A stretch of DNA of 64,000 bases, taken from NCBI RefSeq assembly GCF_000341265.1, contig NZ_ANAE01000208.1:1-64000 (forward strand), given 5' to 3'. Shown one piece after another: positions 29,300-37,118 of the stretch. This DNA comes from Nocardiopsis prasina DSM 43845. Its GTDB lineage: Bacteria; Actinomycetota; Actinomycetes; Streptosporangiales; Streptosporangiaceae. The translations under genes were made by a program, and so were the position numbers. The stretch's first letter is position 1. Every line of letters begins with the position of its first letter. Below the pieces are notes generated by a model. That model did not search any database, was not told the DNA's origin, and saw only the letters and a program-made list of their open reading frames with translations.

Positions 29300-30295
29300 A
29301 TGGACGCCATGGCCACGTCACCCTCGCGGATGTTGAAGCTGCTGTCGTTGTTGCAGACCAGGCGGGACTGGCCTGGGCGGGTTCTCGCGGAGCGCCTGGA
29401 CGTCAGTGATCGCACTCTGCGTCGGGACGTCGACCACCTGCGCGAACTCGGCTACCGGATCATCGCGGTCAAGGGTCCCGACGGCGGTTACCGGCTCGAC
29501 GCGGGTTCGGAGCTGCCGCCGCTGCTGTTCGACGACGACCAGGCGGTCGCACTCGCGACCGCCCTGCAGGTCGCCGCTGTCTCGGGGGCCACGGCGAGCG
29601 AAGCCGCTCTGCGGGCGCTGACGACCGTCCGGCAGGTGATGCCGTCACGGCTGCGGTACCGGATCGATCGTCTGACGTTCACGACGCTTCCCGGTGACAC
29701 CTCCTCACCGGTGGATCCGGACGTTCTCGTCGCGGTGAGTACGGCGGTCAGGGAGTGCGCGGTCCTGCGATTCGACTACGTGTCGGTGGGGAGTGATCCG
29801 ACGGGCGATCCCTCGCGGCAGCGGGTCGAACCGCATCATGTCGTGTTCGGGGGCGGACGCTGGTATCTCGTCGGCTGGAGCCTGGACCGGGAGGCCTGGC
29901 GTGTGTTCCGGCTCGACCGCATGACACCCGGCATCCCCACGGGTCCGCGTTTCACTCCGCGCGAGGTGCCCGGTGGAGACGCCGGTGACTTCCTCGCGGG
30001 CAGGTTGAAGGGCTCCGACGCCGGGAACGCCTGGCCCTGCACCGGCGAGGTGGTCCTGGAACTGCCCGTGCGGAAGGTGACTCCGTTCGTTCACGATGGA
30101 ATCGTCGAGGAACTCGGGCCGGGCCGGTGCCGACTGATCGTCGGTTCCTGGTCCTGGGTGGCCCTCGCCGCCTCAATCGGCCGGTTCGAAGCCGCCGTCT
30201 CCGAGGTCTCGCCCCGCGAGCTGGCCGACGCCTTCGGCGAGCTCGCACGCCGTTTCGCTGACGCCGCTGAGCGGGGTCCGAGCGAACCCGCTTAG
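29300..30295 (+). CDS. YafY-type HTH regulator with WYL domain
   Basis: This protein has up to 331 residues. ATG 29300 gives MDAMATSPSRM and a second ATG at 29309 is equally plausible; neither has a clear ribosome site, so a leaderless message is possible. The N-terminal winged helix (RMLKLLSLLQTRRDWPGRVL, LDVSDRTLRRDVDHLRELGY, GPDGGYRL) is of the HTH_11/DeoR kind. A WYL domain follows around residues 140-215 (RVEPHHVVFGGGRWYLVGWS, FRLDRM), then a WCX-type C-terminal part (VRKVTPFVHDGIVEELGPGR). WYL regulators sense small ligands or nucleic acids and commonly act on a divergent neighbour, here the VOC gene. The stop codon is five bases from the end of the convergent YdeI-like gene. Confidence 0.9.
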   Translation: MDAMATSPSRMLKLLSLLQTRRDWPGRVLAERLDVSDRTLRRDVDHLRELGYRIIAVKGPDGGYRLDAGSELPPLLFDDDQAVALATALQVAAVSGATASEAALRALTTVRQVMPSRLRYRIDRLTFTTLPGDTSSPVDPDVLVAVSTAVRECAVLRFDYVSVGSDPTGDPSRQRVEPHHVVFGGGRWYLVGWSLDREAWRVFRLDRMTPGIPTGPRFTPREVPGGDAGDFLAGRLKGSDAGNAWPCTGEVVLELPVRKVTPFVHDGIVEELGPGRCRLIVGSWSWVALAASIGRFEAAVSEVSPRELADAFGELARRFADAAERGPSEPA

Positions 30296-30300
30296 CCGTG

Positions 30301-30867
30301 TCACTCCTCTGGCACGTGGGACCGCAGCCGTTGGACCAGGGTGGCGATTCGCCGTTCCCGCAGTTCCGGGGCGGCGGTGACGATCTGGAGGAGCAGGGGG
30401 TACCGCTCGGCTGCGGTCAGGCTCGCAAATCGTGACTCCGCGGTGGGCGATGCTCTCAGGGCCTCAGTGAGGTCGGCGGGCGCCTCGATGGTCGCCGACC
30501 CGGGGTAGGCGCGTTCCCAGCGGCCGTCGCTTCGGGCCCTGTCGATCTCCGCCTGCCCCCGTGGCCGCATGCGTCCCTGTGCGGTCAGTTCCCGGGCGAT
30601 CCCGACGTTGCGCAGCGACCAGGTCGACCTGTTCCGTCTCGGGGTGAACCGCTGAAGGAACGTGCTGGCGTCCCGTCTCTCCTTCCGGCCGTCGATCCAG
30701 CCGCCGCACAAGGCTTCCTCGAGTGCCTGGGCATAGGTGAGGGACGTGGGTGAGGACGTTCCCTTCTTCGCCAGCACAAGCCAGACACCGTCCGAGACGT
30801 CCTCGTTCGTGTCGAGCCATGCCCGCCATGCTGCCGCGTCGGAGACCAACAGGGGTTCTTCGTCCAT
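30301..30867 (-). CDS. YdeI/OmpD-associated family protein
   Basis: This 188-residue soluble protein starts at ATG 30867. It carries the hallmark region CGGWIDGRKERRDASTFLQR followed by FTPRRNRSTWSLRNVGIARE, seen throughout the YdeI/OmpD-associated family, and the usual C-terminal helical part (SLTAAERYPLLLQIVTAAPE, RRIATLVQRL). Members are linked to bacteriocin or peptide-stress protection in enterobacteria; in actinobacteria the role is unknown. It is convergent with the WYL regulator. The 190 bases upstream contain a hyphenated palindrome CCGACAC-AC-GTGTCGG at 31023-31038 that could be an operator or a terminator of the double-TetR gene. Confidence 0.9.
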   Translation of the reverse strand: MDEEPLLVSDAAAWRAWLDTNEDVSDGVWLVLAKKGTSSPTSLTYAQALEEALCGGWIDGRKERRDASTFLQRFTPRRNRSTWSLRNVGIARELTAQGRMRPRGQAEIDRARSDGRWERAYPGSATIEAPADLTEALRASPTAESRFASLTAAERYPLLLQIVTAAPELRERRIATLVQRLRSHVPEE

Positions 30868-31058
30868 GGACCCACTCTCACGTGAGCTCCGGTCGGATCG
30901 TGTCCGCTACTCGGTGAGATTCCGAGAACGACCTCGGGGTTCTCACCCCCGGCACGGGCACGTCGGCGCGAGCATCCCGGATACGAACCTCCTCCGTTCG
31001 GGTGGTCGGTGGCACTGCAATCCCGACACACGTGTCGGTATTGGAGTGCGTCGCGCCC

Positions 31059-32222
31059 TCAGGGCAGGTCGGCGATCTCCCGCAGTCGTGAACGCAGCCG
31101 TGCGGCCATGTCGACCTCTCCGGGTGCGAGCAGCCACTGGACCTGGAGGCCGTCCATGAGCGCGACCAGCTCGAACTCCAGGCCCTCGGCGGTGACACCG
31201 GGGCGCAGCAGGCCACGCCGTCCCAGGTCGGCCAGGGCCCGCGACACGTCGTGGCGAAGGTCGGCGTAGCGGCGGCGGAAGTAGGCGTGCGCCGGGTGGG
31301 CGGGATCGCAGGCCTCGGTGGACAGCACCGCGAACAGGGAGACGATGCCGGGCTGGGCCTGGTTGTGTTCCACCACGCGTGTCAGGCGGTGGAAGTAGTC
31401 GGCCCCGTCGGCGGGGTCGTGCCCGTCGAAGAACAGCTCGCCGTTGATCCGGTCGCGTTCGGTCAGCACCGCCTCCAGCAGGGCTTCCTTGGTGGGGAAG
31501 TGGTGCAGCAGCCCGGCACGGGAGACCCCGCAGGCCGCGGCCAGGCCCGCCATGGTGGCCCGGTGGTAGCCCACGGTGCCGAAGACGGTCAGGGCGGTCC
31601 GCACGATCTCCGCGCGGCGGCGCCGCCCCTTGACGTAGCCGCCCGTGTCGGCTTCGGGAGGCGCTTCGCCGACGGGATGGAGTGCGCCGGCTGACATGCG
31701 GGTGACGGCCTCGCGGATCTCGGCGAGGCCCCTGGGAGCGGCGTCCAGGGCGCTGTGGATGGTCAGCCCCTCGACCAGGGCGTCCATCAGGCTCGCGGTG
31801 AGCGGGTCGAAGTGGTTCTCCAGGGCGGCGCGGCTGCGGCCCATCCACTCCACGGTGATGTCGCGGAAGGAGGGGTCGCGTGCGGCCAGGGTGTACAGCT
31901 CGTGAGTGAGCACCAGTTCGCGTGGCGAGGAGAAGGTGTCGTCGGCGATGATCGCCACCACCGCGTCCACGGCCCGGGGCCGGTCGCGCGCGGCGCGCAA
32001 CCGCTCCTCGAACCGGTTGCTCACGCTGTGGGCGAAGCGGCTCAGGCCCTCGCGCAGCAGCTCGTCCATACCGGTGAAGTGGTAGGTCATCGACCCCAGC
32101 GGCACGTCGGCGGCCTGGGCGATCCGACGGTGGGAGGCCCCGGCCACCCCGACCTCGACGATGACGTCCAGGCAGGCGTCGATGATGCGGTCCCGGCGGT
32201 CGGGGTCGTGGCGACGGGACAC
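31059..32222 (-). CDS. Double-TetR transcriptional regulator (two TetR units in one chain)
   Basis: About 387 residues from GTG 32222, which follows AAAGGTG; an in-frame ATG at 32255 adds 11 residues. The frame stays open far upstream, but that part is a shadow of the divergent MFS gene. The chain holds two complete TetR modules. Unit 1 has its HTH at RDRIIDACLDVIVEVGVAGA, ASHRRIAQAADVPLGSMTYH and FTGMDELLREGL. Unit 2, from about residue 200, has RAEIVRTALTVFGTVGYHRA, AGLAAACGVSRAGLLHHF and PTKEALLEAVLTERD. Each is followed by a helical ligand domain. A single chain therefore mimics a TetR dimer. It diverges from an MFS transporter gene whose start is covered by a 20-base near-palindrome, the likely operator, so drug- or metabolite-induced export is the probable output. 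Confidence 0.9.
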   Translation of the reverse strand: MSRRHDPDRRDRIIDACLDVIVEVGVAGASHRRIAQAADVPLGSMTYHFTGMDELLREGLSRFAHSVSNRFEERLRAARDRPRAVDAVVAIIADDTFSSPRELVLTHELYTLAARDPSFRDITVEWMGRSRAALENHFDPLTASLMDALVEGLTIHSALDAAPRGLAEIREAVTRMSAGALHPVGEAPPEADTGGYVKGRRRRAEIVRTALTVFGTVGYHRATMAGLAAACGVSRAGLLHHFPTKEALLEAVLTERDRINGELFFDGHDPADGADYFHRLTRVVEHNQAQPGIVSLFAVLSTEACDPAHPAHAYFRRRYADLRHDVSRALADLGRRGLLRPGVTAEGLEFELVALMDGLQVQWLLAPGEVDMAARLRSRLREIADLP

Positions 32223-32363
32223 TCGGGCACCTTTCGGGTCGAGGGGCCTGCTCATGCCGGGCGGTCGGCGGAGCGGTCCTGGGAAGACCGTACCCCGGCC
32301 CTCCGAACCGCTGCCGGGAAGGGGAAGTCGGCGGGCACGAGCGCCTTCCTCACACCTCCTGAG

Positions 32364-32383
32364 ATGTGTACGATCGTACTCAT
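32364..32383. promoter_or_regulatory. Palindromic operator and leaderless-type promoter of the MFS gene
   Basis: ATGTGTACGATCGTACTCAT is a palindrome with one mismatched pair; the central GTACGATCGTAC is perfect. Within it TACGAT (32369-32374) fits an actinobacterial -10 box, and the MFS ATG at 32382 begins eight bases after it, as in leaderless transcripts. A TetR protein bound here would block transcription and initiation at once. Confidence 0.7.
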
Positions 32384-33629
32384 GATCGTTCACGAGACCA
32401 CCGGCCCCACAGTGCGGGACCGTCGGGCGCGGGTGGCCGTGGGGGCGTTGTTCTTCACCAACGGCGCCCTGTTCGCCAACCTCATCCCCCGCTATCCGCA
32501 GATCAAGGCCGACCTGGAACTGGGCGAGGCCGCCTACGGACTCGCCGTCGCGGCCTTCCCCGCCGGGGCGATCGCCGCCGGGCTGGGCGCGGCCGTGCTC
32601 ATCCGCCGGTTCGGGTCGGCCCGGGTGGCGGTGCTGGGCACCGTGGCCACGGGAGCGGGCACCTGGGCGGCCGCCTTCGCTCCGAGCCTGTGGGTGTTCG
32701 CCGCCGCCCTGTTGGCGGCCGGGGCGATGGACTCCCTCACCGATGTGGGCCAGAACGCCCACGGGCTGCGGGTGCAGCGCCGCTACGGGCGCTCCATCCT
32801 CAACAACTTCCACGCCGTCTGGTCCATCGGCGCGGTCACCGGGGGAACGATGGCGGCCGCAGCCATCGCCTGGGAGGTCCCGCGCCAGGTGCATCTGGGA
32901 CTGAGCGCGGTGCTCTTCTCGGCCGTGGCGCTGTGGGCGCTGCGCTGGTGCCTGCCCGGACCCGACAACGGAGCCGAGGGGAACGGTGCGGCCGCGCCGA
33001 CCGAGATCGCCGACCAGGCCGTCGACGCGGCTCGCAGGCGCCTGTGGGTGGTCTGGGTCCTGGTCGCTCTGGTCCTGCTGGCCATCTCCGGCAGTATCGT
33101 CGAGGACGCGGGCAGCACATGGGCCGCCGTCTATCTGTCGGGATCGCTGGGCGCACCGGCCGCCGTGGCAGCGACCGGGTTCATCGCCATGGTCGGCGCC
33201 CAGTTCGTGGGACGGATGATCGGCGACCGGTGCGTGGACCTGTTCGGCCAGCGCGCGGTGGCACGCGTCGGCGGGGCCCTCACCGCCGTTGGCATGGGCC
33301 TGGCCCTGGCCTTTCCCACCGTGCCGGGCACCCTCGTCGGTCTGGCCGTCGCGGGCCTGGGCATGGCCACCCTGATCCCCGCGGCCATGCACGCGGCCGA
33401 CCAGACTCCGGGTCTGCGCCCGGGGACAGGGCTGACGGTGGTCTCCTGGCTGATGCGTCTGGGCTTCCTGCTGTCCCCGCCCCTGGTGGGCCTGGTGGCC
33501 GAGGCGACCAGCGTCCGGCTGGGCCTGACGCTGGTCCCGGTCGCGGGACTCGCCGCCATCGCCCTGGCCGGAGTCCTGTCCGGCCGGACGAGCAGGTTTT
33601 CGAGACCGACCACCCAGGAGGCATCGTGA
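32382..33629 (+). CDS. MFS transporter
   Basis: This 415-residue protein from ATG 32382 has about twelve hydrophobic segments. Visible are the first helices with FFTNGALFANLIPRYPQIKA, a loop with VLIRRFGSARVAVLG (cytoplasmic loop 2-3 position), NNFHAVWSIGAVTGGTMAAA in the first half, and a central loop around residues 195-220. The pattern with GRMIGDRCVDLFGQRAVAR resembles the fucose-permease/drug:H+ type subfamily found near TetR genes. It is probably co-transcribed with the LLM oxidoreductase, whose GTG overlaps this stop by four bases. Export or import of the compound sensed by the divergent double-TetR protein is likely. The substrate is unknown. Confidence 0.92.
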   Translation: MIVHETTGPTVRDRRARVAVGALFFTNGALFANLIPRYPQIKADLELGEAAYGLAVAAFPAGAIAAGLGAAVLIRRFGSARVAVLGTVATGAGTWAAAFAPSLWVFAAALLAAGAMDSLTDVGQNAHGLRVQRRYGRSILNNFHAVWSIGAVTGGTMAAAAIAWEVPRQVHLGLSAVLFSAVALWALRWCLPGPDNGAEGNGAAAPTEIADQAVDAARRRLWVVWVLVALVLLAISGSIVEDAGSTWAAVYLSGSLGAPAAVAATGFIAMVGAQFVGRMIGDRCVDLFGQRAVARVGGALTAVGMGLALAFPTVPGTLVGLAVAGLGMATLIPAAMHAADQTPGLRPGTGLTVVSWLMRLGFLLSPPLVGLVAEATSVRLGLTLVPVAGLAAIALAGVLSGRTSRFSRPTTQEAS

Positions 33630-34612
33630 ACACCGCACCCGCCCCGCGCCGCGTCGGCGCCATGCTCCCCCGCGACCTGGCCTCGGACCAGGTCCTCGAC
33701 TTCGCCCGCCGAGCCGAGACGCTGGGCTTCGACGAACTGTGGGTCGTGGAGGACCTGGGGTTTCGCGGCGGCGTCGCCCAGGCCGGTGCGGTGCTCGCCT
33801 CGACCTCACGGATCAGGGTGGGGATCGGCATCCTGCCCGCCGGAGCGCGCAACGCGGCCTTCGCCGCCATGGAGATCGCCACCCTGGCGCAGCTCTTCCC
33901 CGGACGGCTCACCGTCGGCATCGGTCACGGCATGCGCGACTGGATGGAGCAGGTGGGTGCACGTCCCGCCAGCCCGCTCACCCTGATCCAGGAGTACGCC
34001 ACCGCCCTGCGCACCCTGCTGCTGGGGCACCCCGGCCCGGCCCCGGGCCGCTACGTCCACGTCCAGAACGTGCTCCTGGACCAGCCACCCGCCCAGGTGC
34101 CCCCGCTGGTGTTGGGGGTGCGCGGGCCCAGGTCACTGGCGGTCGCCGGAAGGGTCGCCGACGGCGTCCTCCTCGCGGAGCCCGCCAACCCCGCCTACAT
34201 CCGCGCGGCCCTGGCCCAGGCCCGCTCCGAGGTGTCCGGCCACGCACCGATGGTCATCACCTACGACGCCGCCGCCGTGGACACGGACCCCGAGGCCGCT
34301 CTGGAGCGGGTGCGTCCCGCGCTCGCGTCGGTGGGCGACAGGGACTGGGCCCCGCACATCACTCCCCTGCCCTTCGCCGAAGGGCTGATCGCGCACCGCG
34401 CCGCGTGTTCCGGGCCCGAGGAGTTCGCCGCGACCCTGCCCCGGGCCTGGGTGGAGGAGCTGTCCCTGGCCGGAACCCCCGAGGGGGTCCGCGCCGGTAT
34501 CGCCGCCCGGCACGACGCGGGCGCCCACACGGTCGTGCTCGCCCCCGCCGGCCCTGACCCCAGTGCGGAGCTGGACCGACTGGGTCGGGTCCTGGAGCAC
34601 CGGCGGCGGTGA
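33626..34612 (+). CDS. LLM-class (luciferase-like) F420/flavin-dependent oxidoreductase
   Basis: This 328-residue protein starts at GTG 33626, preceded by AGGAGG and overlapping the MFS stop by four bases (GTGA), a sign of translational coupling. It has the LLM barrel features: GAMLPRDLASDQVLDFARRA, GFDELWVVEDLGF, RIRVGIGILPAGARNAAFAA, ATLAQLFPGRLTVGIGHG and the late VRAGIAARHDAGAHTVVLAP. Such enzymes use F420 or FMN to oxidise or reduce small molecules. The operon with a TetR-controlled transporter suggests modification of the same compound that is transported. The cofactor cannot be decided from sequence alone; F420 is usual in this group. Confidence 0.9.
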   Translation: MNTAPAPRRVGAMLPRDLASDQVLDFARRAETLGFDELWVVEDLGFRGGVAQAGAVLASTSRIRVGIGILPAGARNAAFAAMEIATLAQLFPGRLTVGIGHGMRDWMEQVGARPASPLTLIQEYATALRTLLLGHPGPAPGRYVHVQNVLLDQPPAQVPPLVLGVRGPRSLAVAGRVADGVLLAEPANPAYIRAALAQARSEVSGHAPMVITYDAAAVDTDPEAALERVRPALASVGDRDWAPHITPLPFAEGLIAHRAACSGPEEFAATLPRAWVEELSLAGTPEGVRAGIAARHDAGAHTVVLAPAGPDPSAELDRLGRVLEHRRR

Positions 34613-34893
34613 GTGGGGACCCGGCGGGGACGGATGCGGCGATGTCGGCCCGGCAGAGCATCCTCACGGTGAGCGCCCGTCACCCGGCCCTGGTCGGATA
34701 CCGGGGGTTGTCGCTCCACCAGGTCGTGCGCGAACTCGACGTCACCGCGCCCGCGATCTACCACCACTTCCCCGGTGGCAAGGAGGAACTGGTCGTGGCC
34801 GCCCCGAACCACCGTCTGGAGGGGGTTCACCGCGCACTGGTGAGGGGTGGGTCCCCTGGCGTCCACACAACGGTCATCGTCGGAGTCGCGTGA
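34609..34893 (+). pseudogene. Truncated TetR regulator, DNA-binding part only
   Basis: This 94-residue frame starts at GTG 34609, overlapping the LLM stop by four bases, or at ATG 34642. It contains a TetR-type HTH (SARQSILTVSARHPALVGYR, GLSLHQVVRELDVTAPAIYH, HFPGGKEELVVAA), then runs out in unrelated sequence after about residue 70. The ligand-binding and dimerisation domain expected in a protein of about 190 residues is missing. It could be a decayed gene or a small HTH-only protein. The continuing operon-style overlap favours a formerly complete third gene of the operon. Confidence 0.6.
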
Positions 34894-34980
34894 TGACGGG
34901 AACGGCCCGTGCCGAGGCCGCGCTCACGCACGGAACCCGCGCGGGTGGCGACGAATCCGCCGCCACCCGCCGAACAGGCC

Positions 34981-36405
34981 CTACACGGCGCCGGAGCAGG
35001 ACTCCCGCGCGGCGGTCCACCGTGCGAACACCTCGTCGTAGCGAAGAGCGCGCCGCGCGTCGGGCGTCACCTCGCCGAACGTCAGGCCCAGCCGCTCACG
35101 TGCGCCGTCCAGGTCACGGACCTCGCCGATCCCGACCAGTGCCAGCGCGGCGGAGCCGAGCAGGGTGACGTCAGGGTCGCTGGCCACGTGCACGACCCGC
35201 CCGAGGACGTCCGCACGCAACTGCGCCACCTGGGCCGACCTGGCCGATCCGCCCGCGAACAGCAGCGGCAGTTCGCGGTCGGGGTCCAGGACGTCGGCAC
35301 CCTCCCGCACGGTGAAGCTGGCGCCCTCCTGTGCCGCGCGCAGGATCTCTGCGGGACCGTGCTCCAGGCTCTGGCCGGTGATCGACCCCCGCGTGGCGGG
35401 GCGCCAGCGCGGGAAGCGCTCACCGGAGAGCCCGGGGAAGACGAACAGGTCACGGCTACCCGGTGCGACCGCGCTCAGGCTCTCCTCGTCGGCGGCCCCC
35501 ACGAGCGATCGCCACCGGGCCACCGCTCCCCCGGTCATCCCGGTCGCCCCTCCCGCCGTCCACCTGCCGGGCACCACGGCGGGGTTGACCACGGCCCCGT
35601 GCGGAGCCCGGGCGGGGTCGTGGACCAGGCGGGCCATCACATCGGTCGTGCCCGCCACGTCCGCGATCCCCGAGGGGTCGTCGCCCAGGAGCAGACCGAT
35701 GCCGACCGAACCGTCGGGCCCGCCGCACACGACCGGGGTGCCCTCCGGCAGCCCGGTGCGGTGCGCGCCGTCACGGCGCAGTTCGCCGACCACGGCGGTC
35801 GGTTCGACCTGGGGCGCGAACCAGTTCTCAGGGATCCCGAGGGAGCGCAGTACCTCCCGTTGCCAGGTCCGGTCGCCCACGTCGGAGGCCAGTGTGTAGG
35901 CGGCGTCCACGGTGTCCCAGGCCGTGTGGCCGGTCAGGCGGGCCACGAGGAAGTCCTTGGGGCTCAGCAGCGAGCGGACGCGTTCACCTGCCCCGGACTC
36001 CGCCAGGGCCAGGGCGAGGGCGACCGCCCCGCCTGTGAGGGCGGGGCGTCGCGCCGCGGTGAGCAGTGCCGTCCGGGACTCCTCCGGCGCGCGGTGCAGC
36101 AGGTCCAGTCCACGGGTGTCGGACCAGCCGCCCCCGGGCAGCACCGGCTCCAGGCGGGCGTCCACCGCGACCGTGCCGATGTGCGCGGACACGCACAACG
36201 CGCGGGGGCGTGGCTCCACGGCCAGTTCGCGCAGGGAGGTGGCGACGTCGGCGAGGAGCTCGTCGGCGTCGAAGAGGTCGCCCGCGCCCGAGGTACGGGC
36301 GACCCGCACGGAGCGCAGGAGCCGACCGGACAGCCCGAACAGGCCGGACCGCACGGCGGAGGTGCCGACGTCGACGGCGACGACGGCGGGTTCGCGGCCG
36401 CTCAT
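34981..36405 (-). CDS. FGGY-family carbohydrate kinase
   Basis: This 474-residue protein starts at ATG 36405, overlapping the end of the GntR gene by four bases. The actin-like ATPase fold is clear: phosphate-1 loop VVAVDVGTSAVRSGLFG at the start, the segment VCGGPDGSVGIGLLLGDDPS and ADVAGTTDVMARL in the middle, and the adenosine loop LFAGGSARSAQVAQLRADVL near the end. FGGY kinases phosphorylate sugars or sugar acids (xylulose, gluconate, erythritol, apulose and others). This one is shorter in identity cues and the substrate cannot be named. It is the last gene of the seven-gene operon with CoA-transferase, TPP enzyme and hydratases, so it may act on a sugar-acid-like product or precursor. 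Confidence 0.9.
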   Translation of the reverse strand: MSGREPAVVAVDVGTSAVRSGLFGLSGRLLRSVRVARTSGAGDLFDADELLADVATSLRELAVEPRPRALCVSAHIGTVAVDARLEPVLPGGGWSDTRGLDLLHRAPEESRTALLTAARRPALTGGAVALALALAESGAGERVRSLLSPKDFLVARLTGHTAWDTVDAAYTLASDVGDRTWQREVLRSLGIPENWFAPQVEPTAVVGELRRDGAHRTGLPEGTPVVCGGPDGSVGIGLLLGDDPSGIADVAGTTDVMARLVHDPARAPHGAVVNPAVVPGRWTAGGATGMTGGAVARWRSLVGAADEESLSAVAPGSRDLFVFPGLSGERFPRWRPATRGSITGQSLEHGPAEILRAAQEGASFTVREGADVLDPDRELPLLFAGGSARSAQVAQLRADVLGRVVHVASDPDVTLLGSAALALVGIGEVRDLDGARERLGLTFGEVTPDARRALRYDEVFARWTAARESCSGAV

Positions 36406-37118
36406 TCCGCGTCGATCCTGAGCAGCAGCGGGAACTCCGGGAGCGTCCAGCTGTTCGTGAACTCTATGGCGCGCTCGGCGTCGGAGTAGGTGACGCGCAG
36501 CGAGTGCAGCACCGCCCCTCCCTCCTTCGCCGACAACAGCTCCGCCTCGGCCTTGTCCAGCAGCGCGGCCGTCATGGTCTGGTTCGCCCAGCGCAGCTTC
36601 AGGCCGTACCGCTCCGTCAGGGTCCGGTAGAGGGAACCGTCCACCAACGGCTCCCGCGCCAGGCCGGGAGCGACGGCGTAGGGAACCCAGGCGTCCTGGA
36701 CCGCGGCGGCGACCCCGTCCACCAGACGGAGGCGCCTGATCCGGTTCACCGCGCCGTCGACCTCAAGTCCGAGCCCCTCGGCGACCTCCTCCGGAGCCTT
36801 CTCCTCGGTGGCCGCGAGGATCTGGCTGGAGACGGCCTCGTCGGCGCCCGCGAGTTCCTCGGCGAACGAGCGCAGCCGGTTGAGGCGCCGCCCGCGTCGG
36901 GGGTTCTCGCGTACGAACGTCCCGCTCCCGCGCTTGCGGGTCACCAGTTCGTCGGCGAGGAGCAGGTCCAGGGCCTGTCGCACGGTCATGCGGCTCACCT
37001 GGTAGCGGCGGGCGAGTTCGGGCTCGCTCTCCAGCTTCGCACCGGACTCCAGGGCCCCTGAGGTGATCTGGGCGAAGAGGTCGTCGTAGATCACCTGGTA
37101 ACGGGCGCTTCTCGTCAT
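36402..37118 (-). CDS. GntR-family regulator, HutC/UTRA type
   Basis: This 238-residue protein has an N-terminal GntR winged helix (RYQVIYDDLFAQITSGALES, LARRYQVSRMTVRQALDLLL, RKRGSGTFV) and a C-terminal UTRA ligand domain (NRIRRLRLVDGVAAAVQDAW, GLKLRWANQTMTAALLDKAE, RVTYSDAERAIEFTNSW). The ATG at 37118 overlaps the CoA-transferase stop by one base (TGATG). It is embedded in the catabolic operon and probably represses it until a pathway metabolite binds the UTRA domain. The HutC-type half-site arrangement GT-C-TA-G-AC at 43451-43458, in front of the first gene, is the natural target. Confidence 0.92.
   Translation of the reverse strand: MTRSARYQVIYDDLFAQITSGALESGAKLESEPELARRYQVSRMTVRQALDLLLADELVTRKRGSGTFVRENPRRGRRLNRLRSFAEELAGADEAVSSQILAATEEKAPEEVAEGLGLEVDGAVNRIRRLRLVDGVAAAVQDAWVPYAVAPGLAREPLVDGSLYRTLTERYGLKLRWANQTMTAALLDKAEAELLSAKEGGAVLHSLRVTYSDAERAIEFTNSWTLPEFPLLLRIDAE

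Noticed and set aside
31059-33809. 916-codon minus-strand frame starting inside the LLM gene
   Set aside because: Only the last 387 codons are the double-TetR protein. The upstream part is antisense to the MFS gene and lacks protein-like composition.
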